Assembly (NCBI RefSeq): GCF_000321225.1
Contig: NW_004451502.1
Location: 290,775-354,774 of the forward strand
Reading direction: 5' to 3'
DNA length: 64,000 nucleotides
From: Odobenus rosmarus divergens
Lineage: Eukaryota; Chordata; Mammalia; Carnivora; Odobenidae
Shown here: positions 10,916 to 22,285 of the stretch, piece by piece
Layout of the letters: every line of letters begins with the position of its first letter
Numbering within the stretch: position 1 is the first letter of the stretch
Position numbers and translations under genes: made by a program
The notes under the pieces: generated by a model
The model's input: the letters and a program-made list of their open reading frames with translations, nothing else
Told to the model about the DNA's origin: nothing
The model's database searches: none

Positions 10916-11707
10916 GCTAGCGCTGCCTTTGCCTACATATCTACCCCATACAACCTGCACCACTTGGCAGGTATCCTGCCAATGCAGCATCTTTTCCTAC
11001 ACACTCTACAAGCAATCCCAGCAGGGATCAATGCCACTCCAAAGTGACTCCTGTCCTGGGGAGAAGGGAAAACAACCAGACACAATGGTGCACCACAGCT
11101 GAACAAGCAAACTTTATGGCTGGCAGTGCAAAGAGAGCACCCTGATTGGTGTGAGAACAGCCCTGACAGATAGACGGGGGGCAGACGTCAGAGCTGACTG
11201 GCAGTCCTGCCCACGAACTAAAACCTCTCAGAGAGCAGCATAGGGAGAGCACCCTGCAGCTCAGTGTGACTACAGTACCAGCAGCCAGACCAAAGGCAGG
11301 CATCTGGTCTGGCTGCTGACACCACCCAACTAGAAGGTCATCATGGCCCAAGACAGGCCCCTTAATAGGGCAGGGACCAAACCCTGCCTGGTGTACCCAG
11401 AACAGGAAAAGTGGGCCATTGTAGCCAAATGGACTGAAGGCAAATATGGGTCTGCCACAGTATGGCACAGGCAGCCCACAGGAGACACCCCTGGAGCTCC
11501 TGATTCTGGTGAATAAGGAGCACTGAACTACAGGTCACTGCAAGACCTCTTCTTCATAAGGCCACTACTTTCAGGATCAGGACCACAGCTGACTTTCCTG
11601 ACACATAAAAGCAAGAATAGAGAGTTGATAAAATGAGAGATAGAGGAATATATCCCAAATAAAAGAACAGGACAGTAGAGGAGGTAATTGAAAAAGAGAT
11701 AAGCAAC

Positions 11708-12540
11708 ATGCCTGATAAAGATTTCAAAGTAATGTTAATAAAGATACTCACTGGATATGAGAAAAGAATAGAGGATCTCAGTTAGACCTTCAAAAAAGAA
11801 GATTTAAAAAAAAATTTAAAAACAGAGAGGAAGAACTCAATAACTAAAATAAAAAATATACTAGGGGGAATCAGTAACAGATTAGAGAATGCAGAAGAAA
11901 AGTTCAGTGATCTAGAGGACAGGGTAGTGGAAAGCAAATAAGCAGAAGAGCAAAAAGAAACAAAAAAAGAATAAGAAATGAGATTAAGTTAATGGAACTC
12001 AATGATATCATCAAGCATAGTAACATTTGCATTATAGGGATCCCAGAAGGAGAAGAGAGAGAGAAAGGGGCAGAAAATTTATTCAAAAAAATAATAGCTG
12101 AAAACTTCCTTTATCTGGAGGAAGAAAACAGAAATCCAGATCTAGGAAGCAGAGAAAGCCCCCAACAAAATTAATGCAAGGAGGTCCAAACCAAAACACA
12201 CCATTAAAATGTCAAAAAGTAGTGACAGAGAGAATTTTTAAAGCAGCAAGAGAAAAGAAAATAGTCACATACAAGGGAACTCTCATAAGTTGTTCAGCTG
12301 AATTTTCCGCAGAAACTTTGCAGGCAAGAAGAGAGTGGCAAGATATATTCATAGTGCTGAAAGGAAGAAAAACCAAACAAAACAAAAAACTCAAAATCTT
12401 GCAACCAAAAATTCCCTACCTGTCAAAGTTATCATTTAAAATAGAAGGGTAGATAGAGTTTCATAGACAAACAAAAGTTAAAGAAGTTCATCACCACTTA
12501 CACAGCGTTCTAAGAAATGTGCAATGGAATTGAGTATAAA
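11708..12540 (+). pseudogene. LINE-1 ORF1 remnant (RNA-binding protein)
   Basis: L1 ORF1 encodes a trimeric coiled-coil RNA chaperone needed for retrotransposition. The likely old start is the ATG at 11708 (MPDKDFKV). Recognisable later blocks are GIPEGEEREKGAENLFKKII (11992-12174 frame), then SAEFSAETLQARREWQDIF and IPYLSKLSFKIEG in the 12174-12452 frame, which belong to the C-terminal RNA-binding part. Stops and a frame change near 12174 separate the blocks, and an ATT/AAA-rich stretch near 11800-11830 has slipped. Not functional. Confidence 0.88.
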
Positions 12541-13039
12541 GAAAAGGCCACAAATGGGAATAAGAAAATTAGCAAAGGAAAAAAATCTCATAGGTTAAAT
12601 GCAAAAATATAATAAAGGTAGTAGATTAATCTCTTTTAAACCCAATATAGGGGTTAGTGCACAAAAGCAGTAAGACCAATTATATATATAAAAAGCAATC
12701 AAGGGAGTTACAAAATAAAAGGATATAAGATATGACATCATATACATAAAATGTAGGGGAGAGTAAAAATTTAGTGATTTTAGAATAGGTTCACACTTAA
12801 TTGACTATCAGTTTAATACATGTTGTTATACACAGAAGATGACATATATGAACCTAATAGTAACCACAAATCAAACAAAGCATCTACAATGGATATACAC
12901 ATGCACACACAAAAGAAAGGAATCCAGCGTAACAGTAAAGAAAGCCATCAAACCACAAGGGAAAAGACCAAGAGAAAAAGAAAGGAACAGAAAAGAACTA
13001 CAAAACAAACAAACAAAAACTTGTAAAACAAGTAGCAAA

Positions 13040-15120
13040 ATGACAATAAGAAAATATCTATCAATAATTATATTAAATGTAAATGGACTAAATGCTGCAA
13101 TCAAAAAACAGTGAGTGACTGAATGGAGAAAAAAGGAAAACCCATCTATATGTTGCTATGGGAGACTCATGTCAGACTTAAAGACACAGGCAGATTTGAA
13201 AGAAAAGGGATGGAGAAAGCATTTATCATGCAAATGGAGTCAAAAAGAAAGCTGGGGAAGCAATACTTATATCAGACAAAGACTTTAAAACAAAGATTAT
13301 AACAAGATACAAAGAAGGTCACTACATAATGATAAAGGGAACAATCCATCAAAAGGATATAACAATTATAAATATCTATGCACCCAATATGGAAGCACCT
13401 AAATATATAAAACAAATATTAACAAACATTAAAGGAGAAATTGACAGTAATACAATAATAGTAGGGCACTTTAACACCTCACTTACATCAATGGAGATCA
13501 TATAGACAGAAAATCAACAAAGCAACAGTGGCTTTGAATGACACATTAGACCAGACAGACCTAAAAGATATGTACAGAACACCCTATCCAAAAAGTGAGG
13601 ATTACACATTATTGCCAAGTGCACACGCAACATTCTCCAGGTAGATGTTGGACCACAAAGTAAATCTCAATAGATTCAAAAAGACTGAAATCATATCATG
13701 CATCTTTTCCAACCACAATGGTACAAAACCAGAAGTCAATCACAAGAAAAAACCTGGAAAGAACACAAATAATGGAGGCTAAATAACATGCTACTAAACA
13801 AGGAATGGGTCAACCAAGAAATCAAAGAGGAAATCATGAAATACATGGATACAAGTGAAAATGAAAACATAATGGGCCAAAGCAAAAGTTGTTCTAAGAG
13901 GGAAGTTTATAGCAATACAGACCTATCTCAACAAGAAAGAAAAATCTCAAACAATCTAAACTTACACCTAACGGAGCTATAAAAAGAACAACAAACAGTG
14001 CCCAAAGCCAGTAGAAGGAAGGAAATAATAAATATTAGAGCGGAGATAAATGAAATAGGGACCAAAAAAAAAAAGGATCAATGAAACCAGAAGCTGGTCC
14101 TTTGAAAATATAAACAAAATCCATTAACCTTTAGCCATAATCATCAAAAAAAAAAAAAAAAAAGGAGAGAAAGGACTCAAATAAAATCAGAAATTAAGCA
14201 TAAGACAAGGATGTCCACTCTTACCACATTTATTTAACATAGTACTGGGAGTCCCAGCTGCAGCAATCAGACAAGAAAAAGAAATGCAAGTCACATAAAC
14301 TGGTAAGAAAGAAGTTAAATTTTCACTATTTGCAGGTGATATGATACTATATAGAGAAAACCTTAAAGACTCCACCAAAAAACTACTAGAACTGATAAAT
14401 GAATTCAGTAAGCTGTAGGATATAAAATCAATATATAGAAATATGTTACATTTCTACACATGAGTAATGAAGTATCTGAAATAGCAATTGAGAAAACAGT
14501 CCCATTTACAAATGCACCAAAAAGTATAAAATACCTCAGAATAAACTTAACCAAGGAGGTGAAAAACCTGTATTCCAAAACCTATAAGACATCGATGAGA
14601 GAAACAGAAGATCACACAAACAAATGGCAAGATATTCCAAGCTCAGGAACTGAAAGAACCAATATTCTTAAAATATCCGTTATATTCAAAGCAATGTACA
14701 GATTTAATGCAATCCCTATCAAAACACTAACAGCATTTTTCACAGAACTAGAACAAACAATCCTAAAATTTGTATAGAATCACAAAAGAGCCCGAATAGC
14801 AAAAGCAATCTTGAAAAATCAGAAAAAAGCTGGAAGCATCACAATCCCAGATTTCAAGATATACTACAAAGCTGTGGTAATTAAAACCGTTTGGTACTGG
14901 CACAAAAACAGACACATAGATCAACAGAAAGTAATAGAGAGCCCAGAGATAAACCCATGTTTATATGGTCAATTAATCTTTGACAAAGTGTAGAAGAATA
15001 CACAATGTCGAGAAGACAATCTCTTCAACAAATGATGCTGGGAAAACTGGACACGTGCATAAAAAAGAATGAAACTTAACCACTTTCTTATACCATACAC
15101 AAAAATAAACTCAAAATGGA
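13040..15120 (+). pseudogene. LINE-1 ORF2 remnant (endonuclease and reverse transcriptase)
   Basis: ORF2 supplies the endonuclease and reverse transcriptase of L1. The start is at 13040 (MTIRKYLSIIILNVNGLNAA), the N-terminus of the endonuclease. VGHFNTSL (GDFNTPL in active copies) and NHNGTKPEVN (SDHN region) follow, interrupted by stops. After a deletion near 14190, RT motifs resume with [11 protein letters not shown] and FAGDM where an active enzyme has FADDM. The thumb and downstream part is readable in the frames 14460-14777 and 14811-14993 ([40 protein letters not shown]). Length is far below the usual 1,275 or so codons. Dead. Confidence 0.92.
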
Positions 15121-15290
15121 CTGTTTTCCTATTTGGGGTATTAACCTCTTATCAGATATGTTGAGATGGAGAAATGTATAGAATTGTTGAATCACTATAT
15201 TGTACACCTGAAGCTAACATAACAGTGTATGCTATGTTATATAAGTTACATAAGTATATTATATACACTTAATTTTTTAATTTCAAAAAG

Positions 15291-16030
15291 ATGACATATA
15301 GGGAAAATAGAAATATATTTACCATTTATATATTTAATTATAAATATATAAAATTAGAAAAAATCATATAAAATATAGTATATAATATAAATACATAATG
15401 TATATTATATAATAGATTTAATATTTATGTTAATATTTAACAACTATAAATGTTATATAATATATGTTTATGTATGTGTATATAAATATAAAAATATGGG
15501 AGCAGGGCACAGAATGAGTCTCTGTCGAGTAAAATCTTACTCCAAATACTCTCTCATGCATAACATCAATATTTAATTACATATTTATGCAGTTATATGT
15601 CAGTTTTCATTTTATTTCATTAGTTGGTTTACAATTATGTATCCTTTATAATTTTCTATATTTCAACTGATAGCAACATTGCTGATCTTAATATAAAACA
15701 GTAAAACCCCAGTCTTCTATGACTTACAAAAGTTTATGTATAATATAACATAAAATACTAATATATATATAAACATGTAATAAATATATATTCACAATAT
15801 ATTATATAATATAATGTGAACTTTACACTATTATGTTAAAACATATATTTACATGTTATATATAATTATATTTAATATATAATATAAAATTATATTGTCA
15901 TGTATTATGTTATTAGTATTAGATTATATATCATACAGTACTGTTATATGGCATTATATAAATATACTAAGTATATGCATATATGTATTATATATGTATA
16001 TAAATAGATTGATAGATAATTCTTTTGTCT
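15291..16030. repeat. AT-rich low-complexity block with TATA-type imperfect repeats
   Basis: Long stretches of alternating A/T words (tataatataaatacataatg, atataatataatgtgaac, catgttatatataattatat) fill 15300-15510 and 15720-16015, with a less extreme middle part. Many short self-complementary words suggest cruciform potential. The block directly abuts the 3' end of the L1 and may have grown from its tail. Confidence 0.75.
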
Positions 16031-16034
16031 TGCC

Positions 16035-16156
16035 AGTAGATGGCAAGGTGTTTGGCCTAGAGTGGAAGCCCCACATGGGGCTGGATCCGAGAATCCCAGG
16101 ATCAGGGCCTGAGCCAAAGGCAGAGGCTTAACAGACTGAGCCATCGAGGTGCCCCT
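16035..16156 (-). mobile_element. CAN-SINE, 3'-shortened and diverged
   Basis: On the minus strand it starts GGGGCACCTCGATGGCTCAG and runs through the head (ATCCTGGGATTCTCGGATCC) into CCCCATGTGGGGCTTCC, then stops before a normal body and A tail. No clear direct repeats. Head changes point to an old copy. Confidence 0.88.
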
Positions 16157-16527
16157 AACTTCTACTTTAAAATTAGATCTCTTTTGGGGGTAGTAAGTCT
16201 CCGAGTTGGCTACCAAAATTACAAAAATGTATTTTTTGTGTGTTTCTATTTTCATTTGCTTTAAAGTTAAATCAGTTGTTTCAGCAGCAAAGGGTGATAA
16301 TGGAGACTTCTTGTGAGTCTATGATGATGTAACCTTGTTTCAATTCTGTTCTAACTTCAATGGTTTTCTAAAGTACAGAAGGTAAAAGGAATCTAACTCC
16401 TTTAAGAAAGTAGGGCAGCAGTTCCTCCAAACCCTGGAATCCAGTATGTCCCTTCCCATTGACTCAGCCTTGCTTCCAGCTTCTGCCCAGTGATCCCTAA
16501 GGCGTGGGATAAAATCAGAAATGACCT

Positions 16528-16640
16528 TGTTGTGATGAGTACTGGGTGTTACACACAACTAACGAATCATTGACCACTACATCAAAAAACTAATGATATA
16601 CTATATAGTGGCTAACTGAACATAATAAAAAAAAAGAAAT
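16528..16640 (+). mobile_element. Carnivore LINE-1 3' tip, severely 5'-truncated
   Basis: The sequence tgtgatgagtactgggtgtt, then acgaatcattgaccactaca and an AATAAAAAAAAAG tail, matches the 3' terminus that I associate with carnivore-specific L1s (tgatgagcactgggtgttat ... aatgaatcattgaacac). About 110 bases survive. Direct repeats are not clear. Confidence 0.75.
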
Positions 16641-17645
16641 TATTTTTCTCCCACACATCATTCAAATCAACTCTGTAGGGCTGAGGTAGGTCTGGTTTCT
16701 CTGGAATCCTCTGGACATTAAAAAGTCCTCCAGTCATGTTTCATTCTAATCATAGTCTCATTTTAGCTACTGAAATACCTAGTCTTATGGGGTAACCATG
16801 AGGTTTTTGGATACGTTATCACTAGGGATCTCTCATCTTTCCTTAAAACACTCAGTGCTTTCCTCCCATGTGTCATTTAGGGCTTTTCATTCATTTGCTG
16901 GGCTCCTGGCAGCCCAGCCTGAGACTTTCTCTGTTGTCCCTTTAACCCAGTGGCCTGTCTATTCTTGGAAACATCCTTCCTGGAACCATGTGTTCTCCGC
17001 TTCAGTCTGTGGTGGTGAGTATCTAGACTTGCTCTCAATCCTGACTTGACCTTCATCACCATCTAGAAATCCCATTTCCTTGCTCTTTTGTTGAGTCCCC
17101 TGCTTCCTGGGTTCCAGGAAGCTGATGTCTTGTTTTGAGGGGCACATATCTCTCTGAGAAAGAATGCATCACCCTTCTGTAAATTGTTGACTCCAAAGGA
17201 TTTATATACCATGTGCACAGGAAACATTCATTTTCTGCTCCTACTGAATTATGAATCAGCCTTGGTATAAGCTTCTACATTTGGAAACCTGGCCCTAATC
17301 CTGCTCCTGGCTATTTGATTTTTGAAACATTTGCTATGAGTGTTTGTGTGTGTGTGAGTGACTACGTCCTGGAAGTTTTTATAATCTTCTTTTTATCCCT
17401 ACATGATATTCTGAAATTTTATCATGTGCCTTGATGTAGGTCATTCTTCAAATACTGTGCTAGACACTTGGTAGCATTTTCAATTTGGAAACTCACATTC
17501 TGGATAATTTTATTCCAGGTTTAAAAATACTTTCCCCCTCCAATGCCTCCTTCCTTTCTCTTTGTGGGTCTTCTCCCCTAGACTGGCACTCTGATTTCTT
17601 ACTCTCTCTCTGATTTTCTCTCTCTTTGTTTACTTTATACCCTAG
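16641..17645. other. Unassigned DNA
   Basis: No gene or repeat recognised. Frames on both strands at 16798-17147 overlap each other and carry no known domain. A short TG run lies near 17342-17357. Confidence 0.4.
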
Positions 17646-17820
17646 AGAGCCTTGTTGCTCAAAGTGCCTGGGACTGACACCATCAGCATCACCTGCATGC
17701 TTGTTAAAAATGCACAATCTCAAGCCCAACCCCAGAAACACTAAATCAGAACTTGCATTCTGTCAGATTCTCCAAGTGATTTGTATGAGCACTAAAATTT
17801 AAGAAGCACTGCTTGAGAAT
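17646..17820 (+). mobile_element. MER5-like hAT DNA transposon
   Basis: The order gcatcacctgcatgcttgtt, aaaatgcacaatctcaagcc, caaccccagaaacactaaat, cagaacttgcattctg follows the non-autonomous MER5A family (tcacctggagggcttgttaaa ... ccccagagtttctgattcag ... gaatttgcatt). Imperfect inverted ends: ttgctcaaagtg on the left and aagcactgcttgag on the right. Confidence 0.75.
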
Positions 17821-18127
17821 CAGCTTCACTCATTATGTAGAACTTCTACATTTCTGCTGTTGCAGTGTATTTCCCCGTTTTCTGGACATTCCTTTTTATA
17901 ATAGCATTCTTTCTTTGGTTTTATGAAAAAAAATGTCTATTTTATCTCTGATGATATAATTATACATCATGAAGCCTTGTGGAGGTTTTTTTGTTGTTGT
18001 TGTTTTTCCTTCTTCTGTTAGATTAGTCTATTTCCACCCGGTTTATGAGCCTGCGTGCTGTCAGCATTCTGGTGAATTTTGGGAAGAGAGAGCTGAAGGT
18101 CAATCATCAATTCAGAATACATATTTT

Positions 18128-18312
18128 TTTTAAAGATTTTATTTATTTGAGAGAGAGAGAGAGCGAGCAAGCGAGCATGAGTGGGAGAACCAGAGGGAGA
18201 AGCAGACCCCCCGCTGAGCAAGGGGCCCAATGTGGGACTCGATCCCAGGACCTGGAGATCATGACCTGAGCTGAAGGCAGACGCTTAACCAACTGAGCCA
18301 TCCAGGCACCCC
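18128..18312 (-). mobile_element. CAN-SINE, full length, with target-site duplication
   Basis: On the minus strand: GGGTGCCTGGATGGCTCAG start, GGTCATGATCTCCAGGTCC, GGGATCGAGTCCCACATTGG, CT-rich body with a GCTCGCTTGCTCGC interruption, TAAATAAAATCTTTAAAAAA tail. Direct repeats cagaatacatatttt / cagaatacagatttt lie at 18113-18127 and 18313-18327. Confidence 0.95.
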
Positions 18313-18329
18313 CAGAATACAGATTTTAC

Positions 18330-18980
18330 TTAAGCCTCTTTGTAGTCAGTAAGAGTGAACGCCCTTCGTCAATGTGCCTGGTATCTCTGAGCTCAGAGCA
18401 CATTGCATGACCATGTCCAGAGACTAGATCCCCCGTCTGCTTTGCGGGGGAGGGGATGCTGCTGGCTAGCCTCTGAGGTCTGCTTTCCACGCCCCATGTA
18501 CCAATGTCTCTGTGTTTACTATCATCTGACATCTTCACTCTGGGAGGTACGATGTGTCCACTTCCAAAACTACTCTGGAAGTTTTGGGAGCACAAGTGAG
18601 CCTCCTTCTTAGTTTTGCTCCTGTAGACACTTAACGTTTCAACTTTCTTAACTTGAACAAAGCAGTTGCTACTCCTATCTCTGCTTTATAAATTCAAAAC
18701 CTTTATTGATGTGTCTTTCTATCTACTGTTGTTTCAGTTGTGGGGGGGGGTGTGATGGGAGGCATTTTTGTAATTGTGTCCTGTTTGCCAGAATGTCTAT
18801 GTTCTTTCTTTTTAACTTTAAAAAAAGATTATACTGTTTCCTATTGATTATATTGTGATGAGCTAAGATGGAAAATTTAAAAAGATAAAATGCTTCACCA
18901 AGGTGGTAAAAAATCCTAATGAGGATCAACTTGAAACCACATTTTCTGACTTCAACTCTCCTGGTGTTTCTGCTATTCTA
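18330..18980. other. Unassigned DNA
   Basis: Mirror-image frames at 18326-18612 on both strands have no known domain. A G9-10 run lies near 18741. No repeat family recognised. Confidence 0.4.
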
Positions 18981-18984
18981 TCTA

Positions 18985-19210
18985 TCAAGGATGGGTCAGC
19001 TAACTACTGACCAGGGGCCAAATTTGGTCCACTATGTGTTTTGAAAATAAAGTTTTATAGAAACACAGTGAATATTTTTTTATGTGCTATCTGTGGCTGC
19101 TTCCACATGACAATGGCAGAGTTGAGTATTTTTCAAAGGGACTGAAAAGCCTGAAATATATATATATATTGGCTAGACATGTACAGAAAAAGTGAGCCAA
19201 TCCCTGTTGC
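18985..19210. mobile_element. hAT-type MER element
   Basis: The order gaccaggggccaaatttggt, gttttgaaaataaagtttta, agaaacacagtgaatatt, ctatctgtggctgcttccac, gcagagttgagtattttt, then acagaaaaagtgagccaatc is a well-known non-autonomous mammalian DNA-transposon pattern (ggcccgcgggccaaatccgg ... aataaagttttattggaacac ... gcagagttgagtag). I am confident of the repeat but not of its exact name. Confidence 0.75.
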
Positions 19211-19315
19211 AAATCGTTGTGTAAACACTGCCCTGATCACTCTGTTCTGTGAGCCCCATCTGCACCTTTGTACACAGAACCGCCTCTGGAAATCTCTGTT
19301 TCACTGTACTAAGAA

Positions 19316-19316
<1 letters not shown>

Positions 19317-19358
<42 letters not shown>
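19317..19358. repeat. (TG)n microsatellite
   Basis: A nearly unbroken TG tract of about 40 bases. Length is likely to vary between individuals. Confidence 0.97.
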
Positions 19359-19359
<1 letters not shown>

Positions 19360-19379
19360 TCAACTGGCTCCTCGAATGA

Positions 19380-20260
19380 TTATATAAGATAGAGAATCTT
19401 TGATTGTCTTTATCCTCCAAATAACCCAGTGTCAACATTTTTTCATTTTTTAATTCATTTTGGTTAATAAAAATATTTAGAACTGTCTAGATACCTAACA
19501 GATTTTTGGAAAAGAACATCTTTTGTTCAGTTTGTTTGAAACTGAGTTTCTTCAGTTCTTTGGTCCAAAACGGCTTATATAGTTGGGGACTTCGGAATGT
19601 CACCACAAGCCACATAAACACATCTGGATTTGGTAAAACAGCATCACTATGTCCGTGTTAAACAAACATCAGCATCTCACGTCTGCATATCTGCTTCATC
19701 CTAAGTAATGTTGGTCTTGTTAAGCATGGACATTCAAACCAAGTCTAAGGCTGTTTCTCATTCATCTGAGAATTCATTTACATGGATCTTTTCCTAGCTC
19801 TGAACCCACGAAATAAGTAAATCCAAAAAGGTAATCTAGTTGCACAAACAGGCAATTCTCCAGCATGAACTTAGTGGTTTTACTATTTTCATCATGTTTT
19901 TAATTTGTGTATCATCAGGAGTGCTGTTTTCAATTCAAGGCATGGCTGTGATGAAGAGTTTTCATGTTTATAATTCAAACCACAATAATCTTCATTTCCA
20001 CATAATGGAATGTACTGTTCTGCCATCAAAGACAAATTCTTTGGTAATTAGCTACCATATAATAAAACCTCACATTCCAAAAAAATGAAAAACTAAATCA
20101 GCAATGGAAGAGGACATTTCAAAGTGAAGAGAAAAACCAAAATGTGTTGAAATACTTCTGTTTGACAAAATATTACCAGAAAGATATTGAATCAGATTCA
20201 GAAAGAACAGCCAAATAGTATTGCAGAGAGCATTATACAAAACAAAGAGAGGATTGAACA
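19380..20260. other. Unassigned DNA
   Basis: No repeat or gene recognised. The 82-codon frame at 19840-20088 has no known domain and sits in AT-rich DNA. Confidence 0.4.
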
Positions 20261-20264
20261 GTCA

Positions 20265-20455
20265 GTCCAAAAGCACCTGGACTGAGCATCAGGGGACCTG
20301 ATTTCCATTCTTGCCTCTGTGCTATAACTTGCTCTGTGATGTTTGCTCCTCATAGGTAGTAGCTTCATCATAAAAAGCTAAAACGCAAACAAGCACAAGC
20401 TGGTGGGCTGGGTTAGGTGACTTCATAGAGTCCTTATAGCTCTTTCAATTTTAAA
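20265..20455 (-). mobile_element. MIR SINE, antisense
   Basis: Pattern actgagcatcaggggacctg, atttccattcttgcctctgt, gctataacttgctctgtgat, and later gtgacttcatagagtcctta tagctcttt, matches antisense MIR (gtcaggagacctgggttc ... tctgccactaacttgctgtgtgac ... tgatctctaaggtccctt ccagctct). Diverged but collinear over about 190 bases. Confidence 0.7.
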
Positions 20456-21484
20456 GCCCCAGCTATACGATTTGCTGATAATTTTGTTACACAGAATATA
20501 TTAATAATCGTGTAAGCTTAGTGTACGAAGAAAATCCTCACTATGTAGTCTAGTCCAATAATGACTGATAACATTTTTCCCTGTCTGAAAATTTCTGACC
20601 AGACCTTCCCTAGGACTGATCACTCTGAGACATGAATAAATCTACCTTGACATTTAGCTTTTGTTTTTGTTCCACTGAAATAAAATTGTATCTTTTTATG
20701 CTTCCCCCGGTAAGTCAGGTATGCCACACGGTAGGTATACCGAAGACCTTTGCATATCTGTACGCCATAGAGTAACAGACCTAAGTAACATTTAAATACT
20801 TATATTTCCATGCTAAGCAGAAGAAATATTGAACAGAAACATTAAAAAATGAGGCTCACCAAAAATGCCCAGGGCCACTGTGTGAATTATCAGTTAATTG
20901 AGGTCCTTGTACAGATTTTGATTACAGGTCTTCAATGACTGACCGTTGCCAAGAAATTTGGAAATTAAATTTGGAAAATAAGCAAGAGCAACAGTTTCCA
21001 AGGGGATGAAACATTCAAAGATAGTGGACTACCACCTCCTAGAAAGGAAGTAAAGTATTCACGATTTCTTCAAGAGAATACTATTGTCTCTTCCACTTTA
21101 CTCAGGTTACAGGGACCTAACGGAGAGGGGCTCTGACAGCAGGTTCGGGTTACATGTAGCCCTAGAGATATTTCCAGTTTCATCACAACACAGACAGAAT
21201 TTTTAGCAAGACAGATGCCCTTACGTTCAGAACCCTGAGGAGGAGGGAAAAAAAGGAATACTTCCTAACTGAAGAGAAATGAGTGAGTCAGCTGACTCAG
21301 GAAGCAGCTTCCACAAGTGATCCTCTGAACAGAGACATAAGGAAATGGCTCTCTGATTAGAACACCCCAGAGGAAAACGTCGGAAACTGAACATCCTTGC
21401 TGGGGCCAGGAGTGTTTTGACGGATGGCATATGATTAGCCATGTGTATATTAAAATATACCGGAAAAGAGCTTGAATTATGTTA
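20456..21484. other. Unassigned DNA
   Basis: No gene or named repeat. The two overlapping minus-strand frames at 21227-21645 run into the antisense L1 block and are not gene-like. Confidence 0.4.
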
Positions 21485-21487
21485 TGA

Positions 21488-22185
21488 AATAATATTTTTA
21501 AGGCTTTTAAAAAAGCAGATTTAGGTTCACAGCAAGGTACAGAGGGGAAGGTGCAGAGATTTCCCACATACCCCCTGCCCCCCACCCCCCGCCATATACA
21601 GGAATAACCTCCCTTATTACCCACATCCCCCTCCAGAGTGAACATATGTTACAGATGAGGAATCTACACGGACACTTCAAAATCACCCCAAGTCCATTGT
21701 GCACCTGCAGGTTTGCTCAGCATGGTACGGTCTCTGAGAGTGCTCACACATATAACAACAGGCATCTGACATTATGGCCTCACACAGAGAGTTCTCAGGG
21801 CCCTAAAACCCTCCGTGCTCCACCTGTTCATCTCCCCTCCCCCCAACTCCAACCCCTAAGCCCTGAAAACCCTTGACAATTTCTCTTTCTCTGCAGTTCT
21901 GCTTTTTGCAGAATATCATACAACTTGAATCATGTAGTAGGTAGTCTTTTCAGATTGGCTTCTTTCACTTAGTCATATGCACTTAAGTCTCTTGCACTTT
22001 TTTTCAAGGCCTGATAGCCCTTTTCTTTTCAGGGCTTAAGAGTATTCCATTGTGGACACCAGTTCACTTAATTACATTTACCTAATGAAGGACAGCTGGG
22101 TTGCTTCCCAGTTTTGTCAGTTATGAATAAAACTGCTAGAAGTATCCATGTGCAAGTCTTTGTGCAGACTGAGGCAATACTTTTA
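21488..22185 (-). mobile_element. LINE-1 3' UTR fragment (L1M type), antisense
   Basis: The order gcagatttaggttcacagca, tacagaggggaaggtgcaga, gcatctgacattatggcc..., gaatatcatacaacttgaat, gattggcttctttcacttag, gagtattccattgtg, gttatgaataaaactgcta matches the antisense of an old L1 3' UTR. Three further antisense L1 3' UTR pieces occur in the window (31838, 37165 and 57255). The C-rich patch near 21570-21590 is part of it. Confidence 0.85.
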
Positions 22186-22285
22186 CCAAATTTTGGGTTT
22201 GCAGCCTGTCCTGCCTAGATGCTTAATTCATGTTGACTCCCTGATTAACATCAGGTATTCATTTCAAAGAAAAGTGGGTTGACAA

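Larger units (their letters stand above)
10047..15290 (+). mobile_element. Long LINE-1 with 5' UTR, ORF1 and ORF2 remnants, internally deleted
   Basis: The left end, GGACTTCTGGGAAGATGGCAG, is the start of a carnivore L1MA-type 5' UTR, continuing ctgagcttacctcctcccat and taacagctacac. ORF1 remains start near 11708, ORF2 remains near 13040, and the 3' tip (ttgtacacctgaagctaaca) is at about 15200. A CAN-SINE sits at 10725-10915. Two deletions are visible by missing L1 order: one inside ORF2 near 14190 (endonuclease linker joined to mid-RT) and one near 15120 (ORF2 C-terminus and most of the 3' UTR). Possible weak direct repeats around AAAAGAT at the ends; not convincing. Dead element. Confidence 0.92.
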
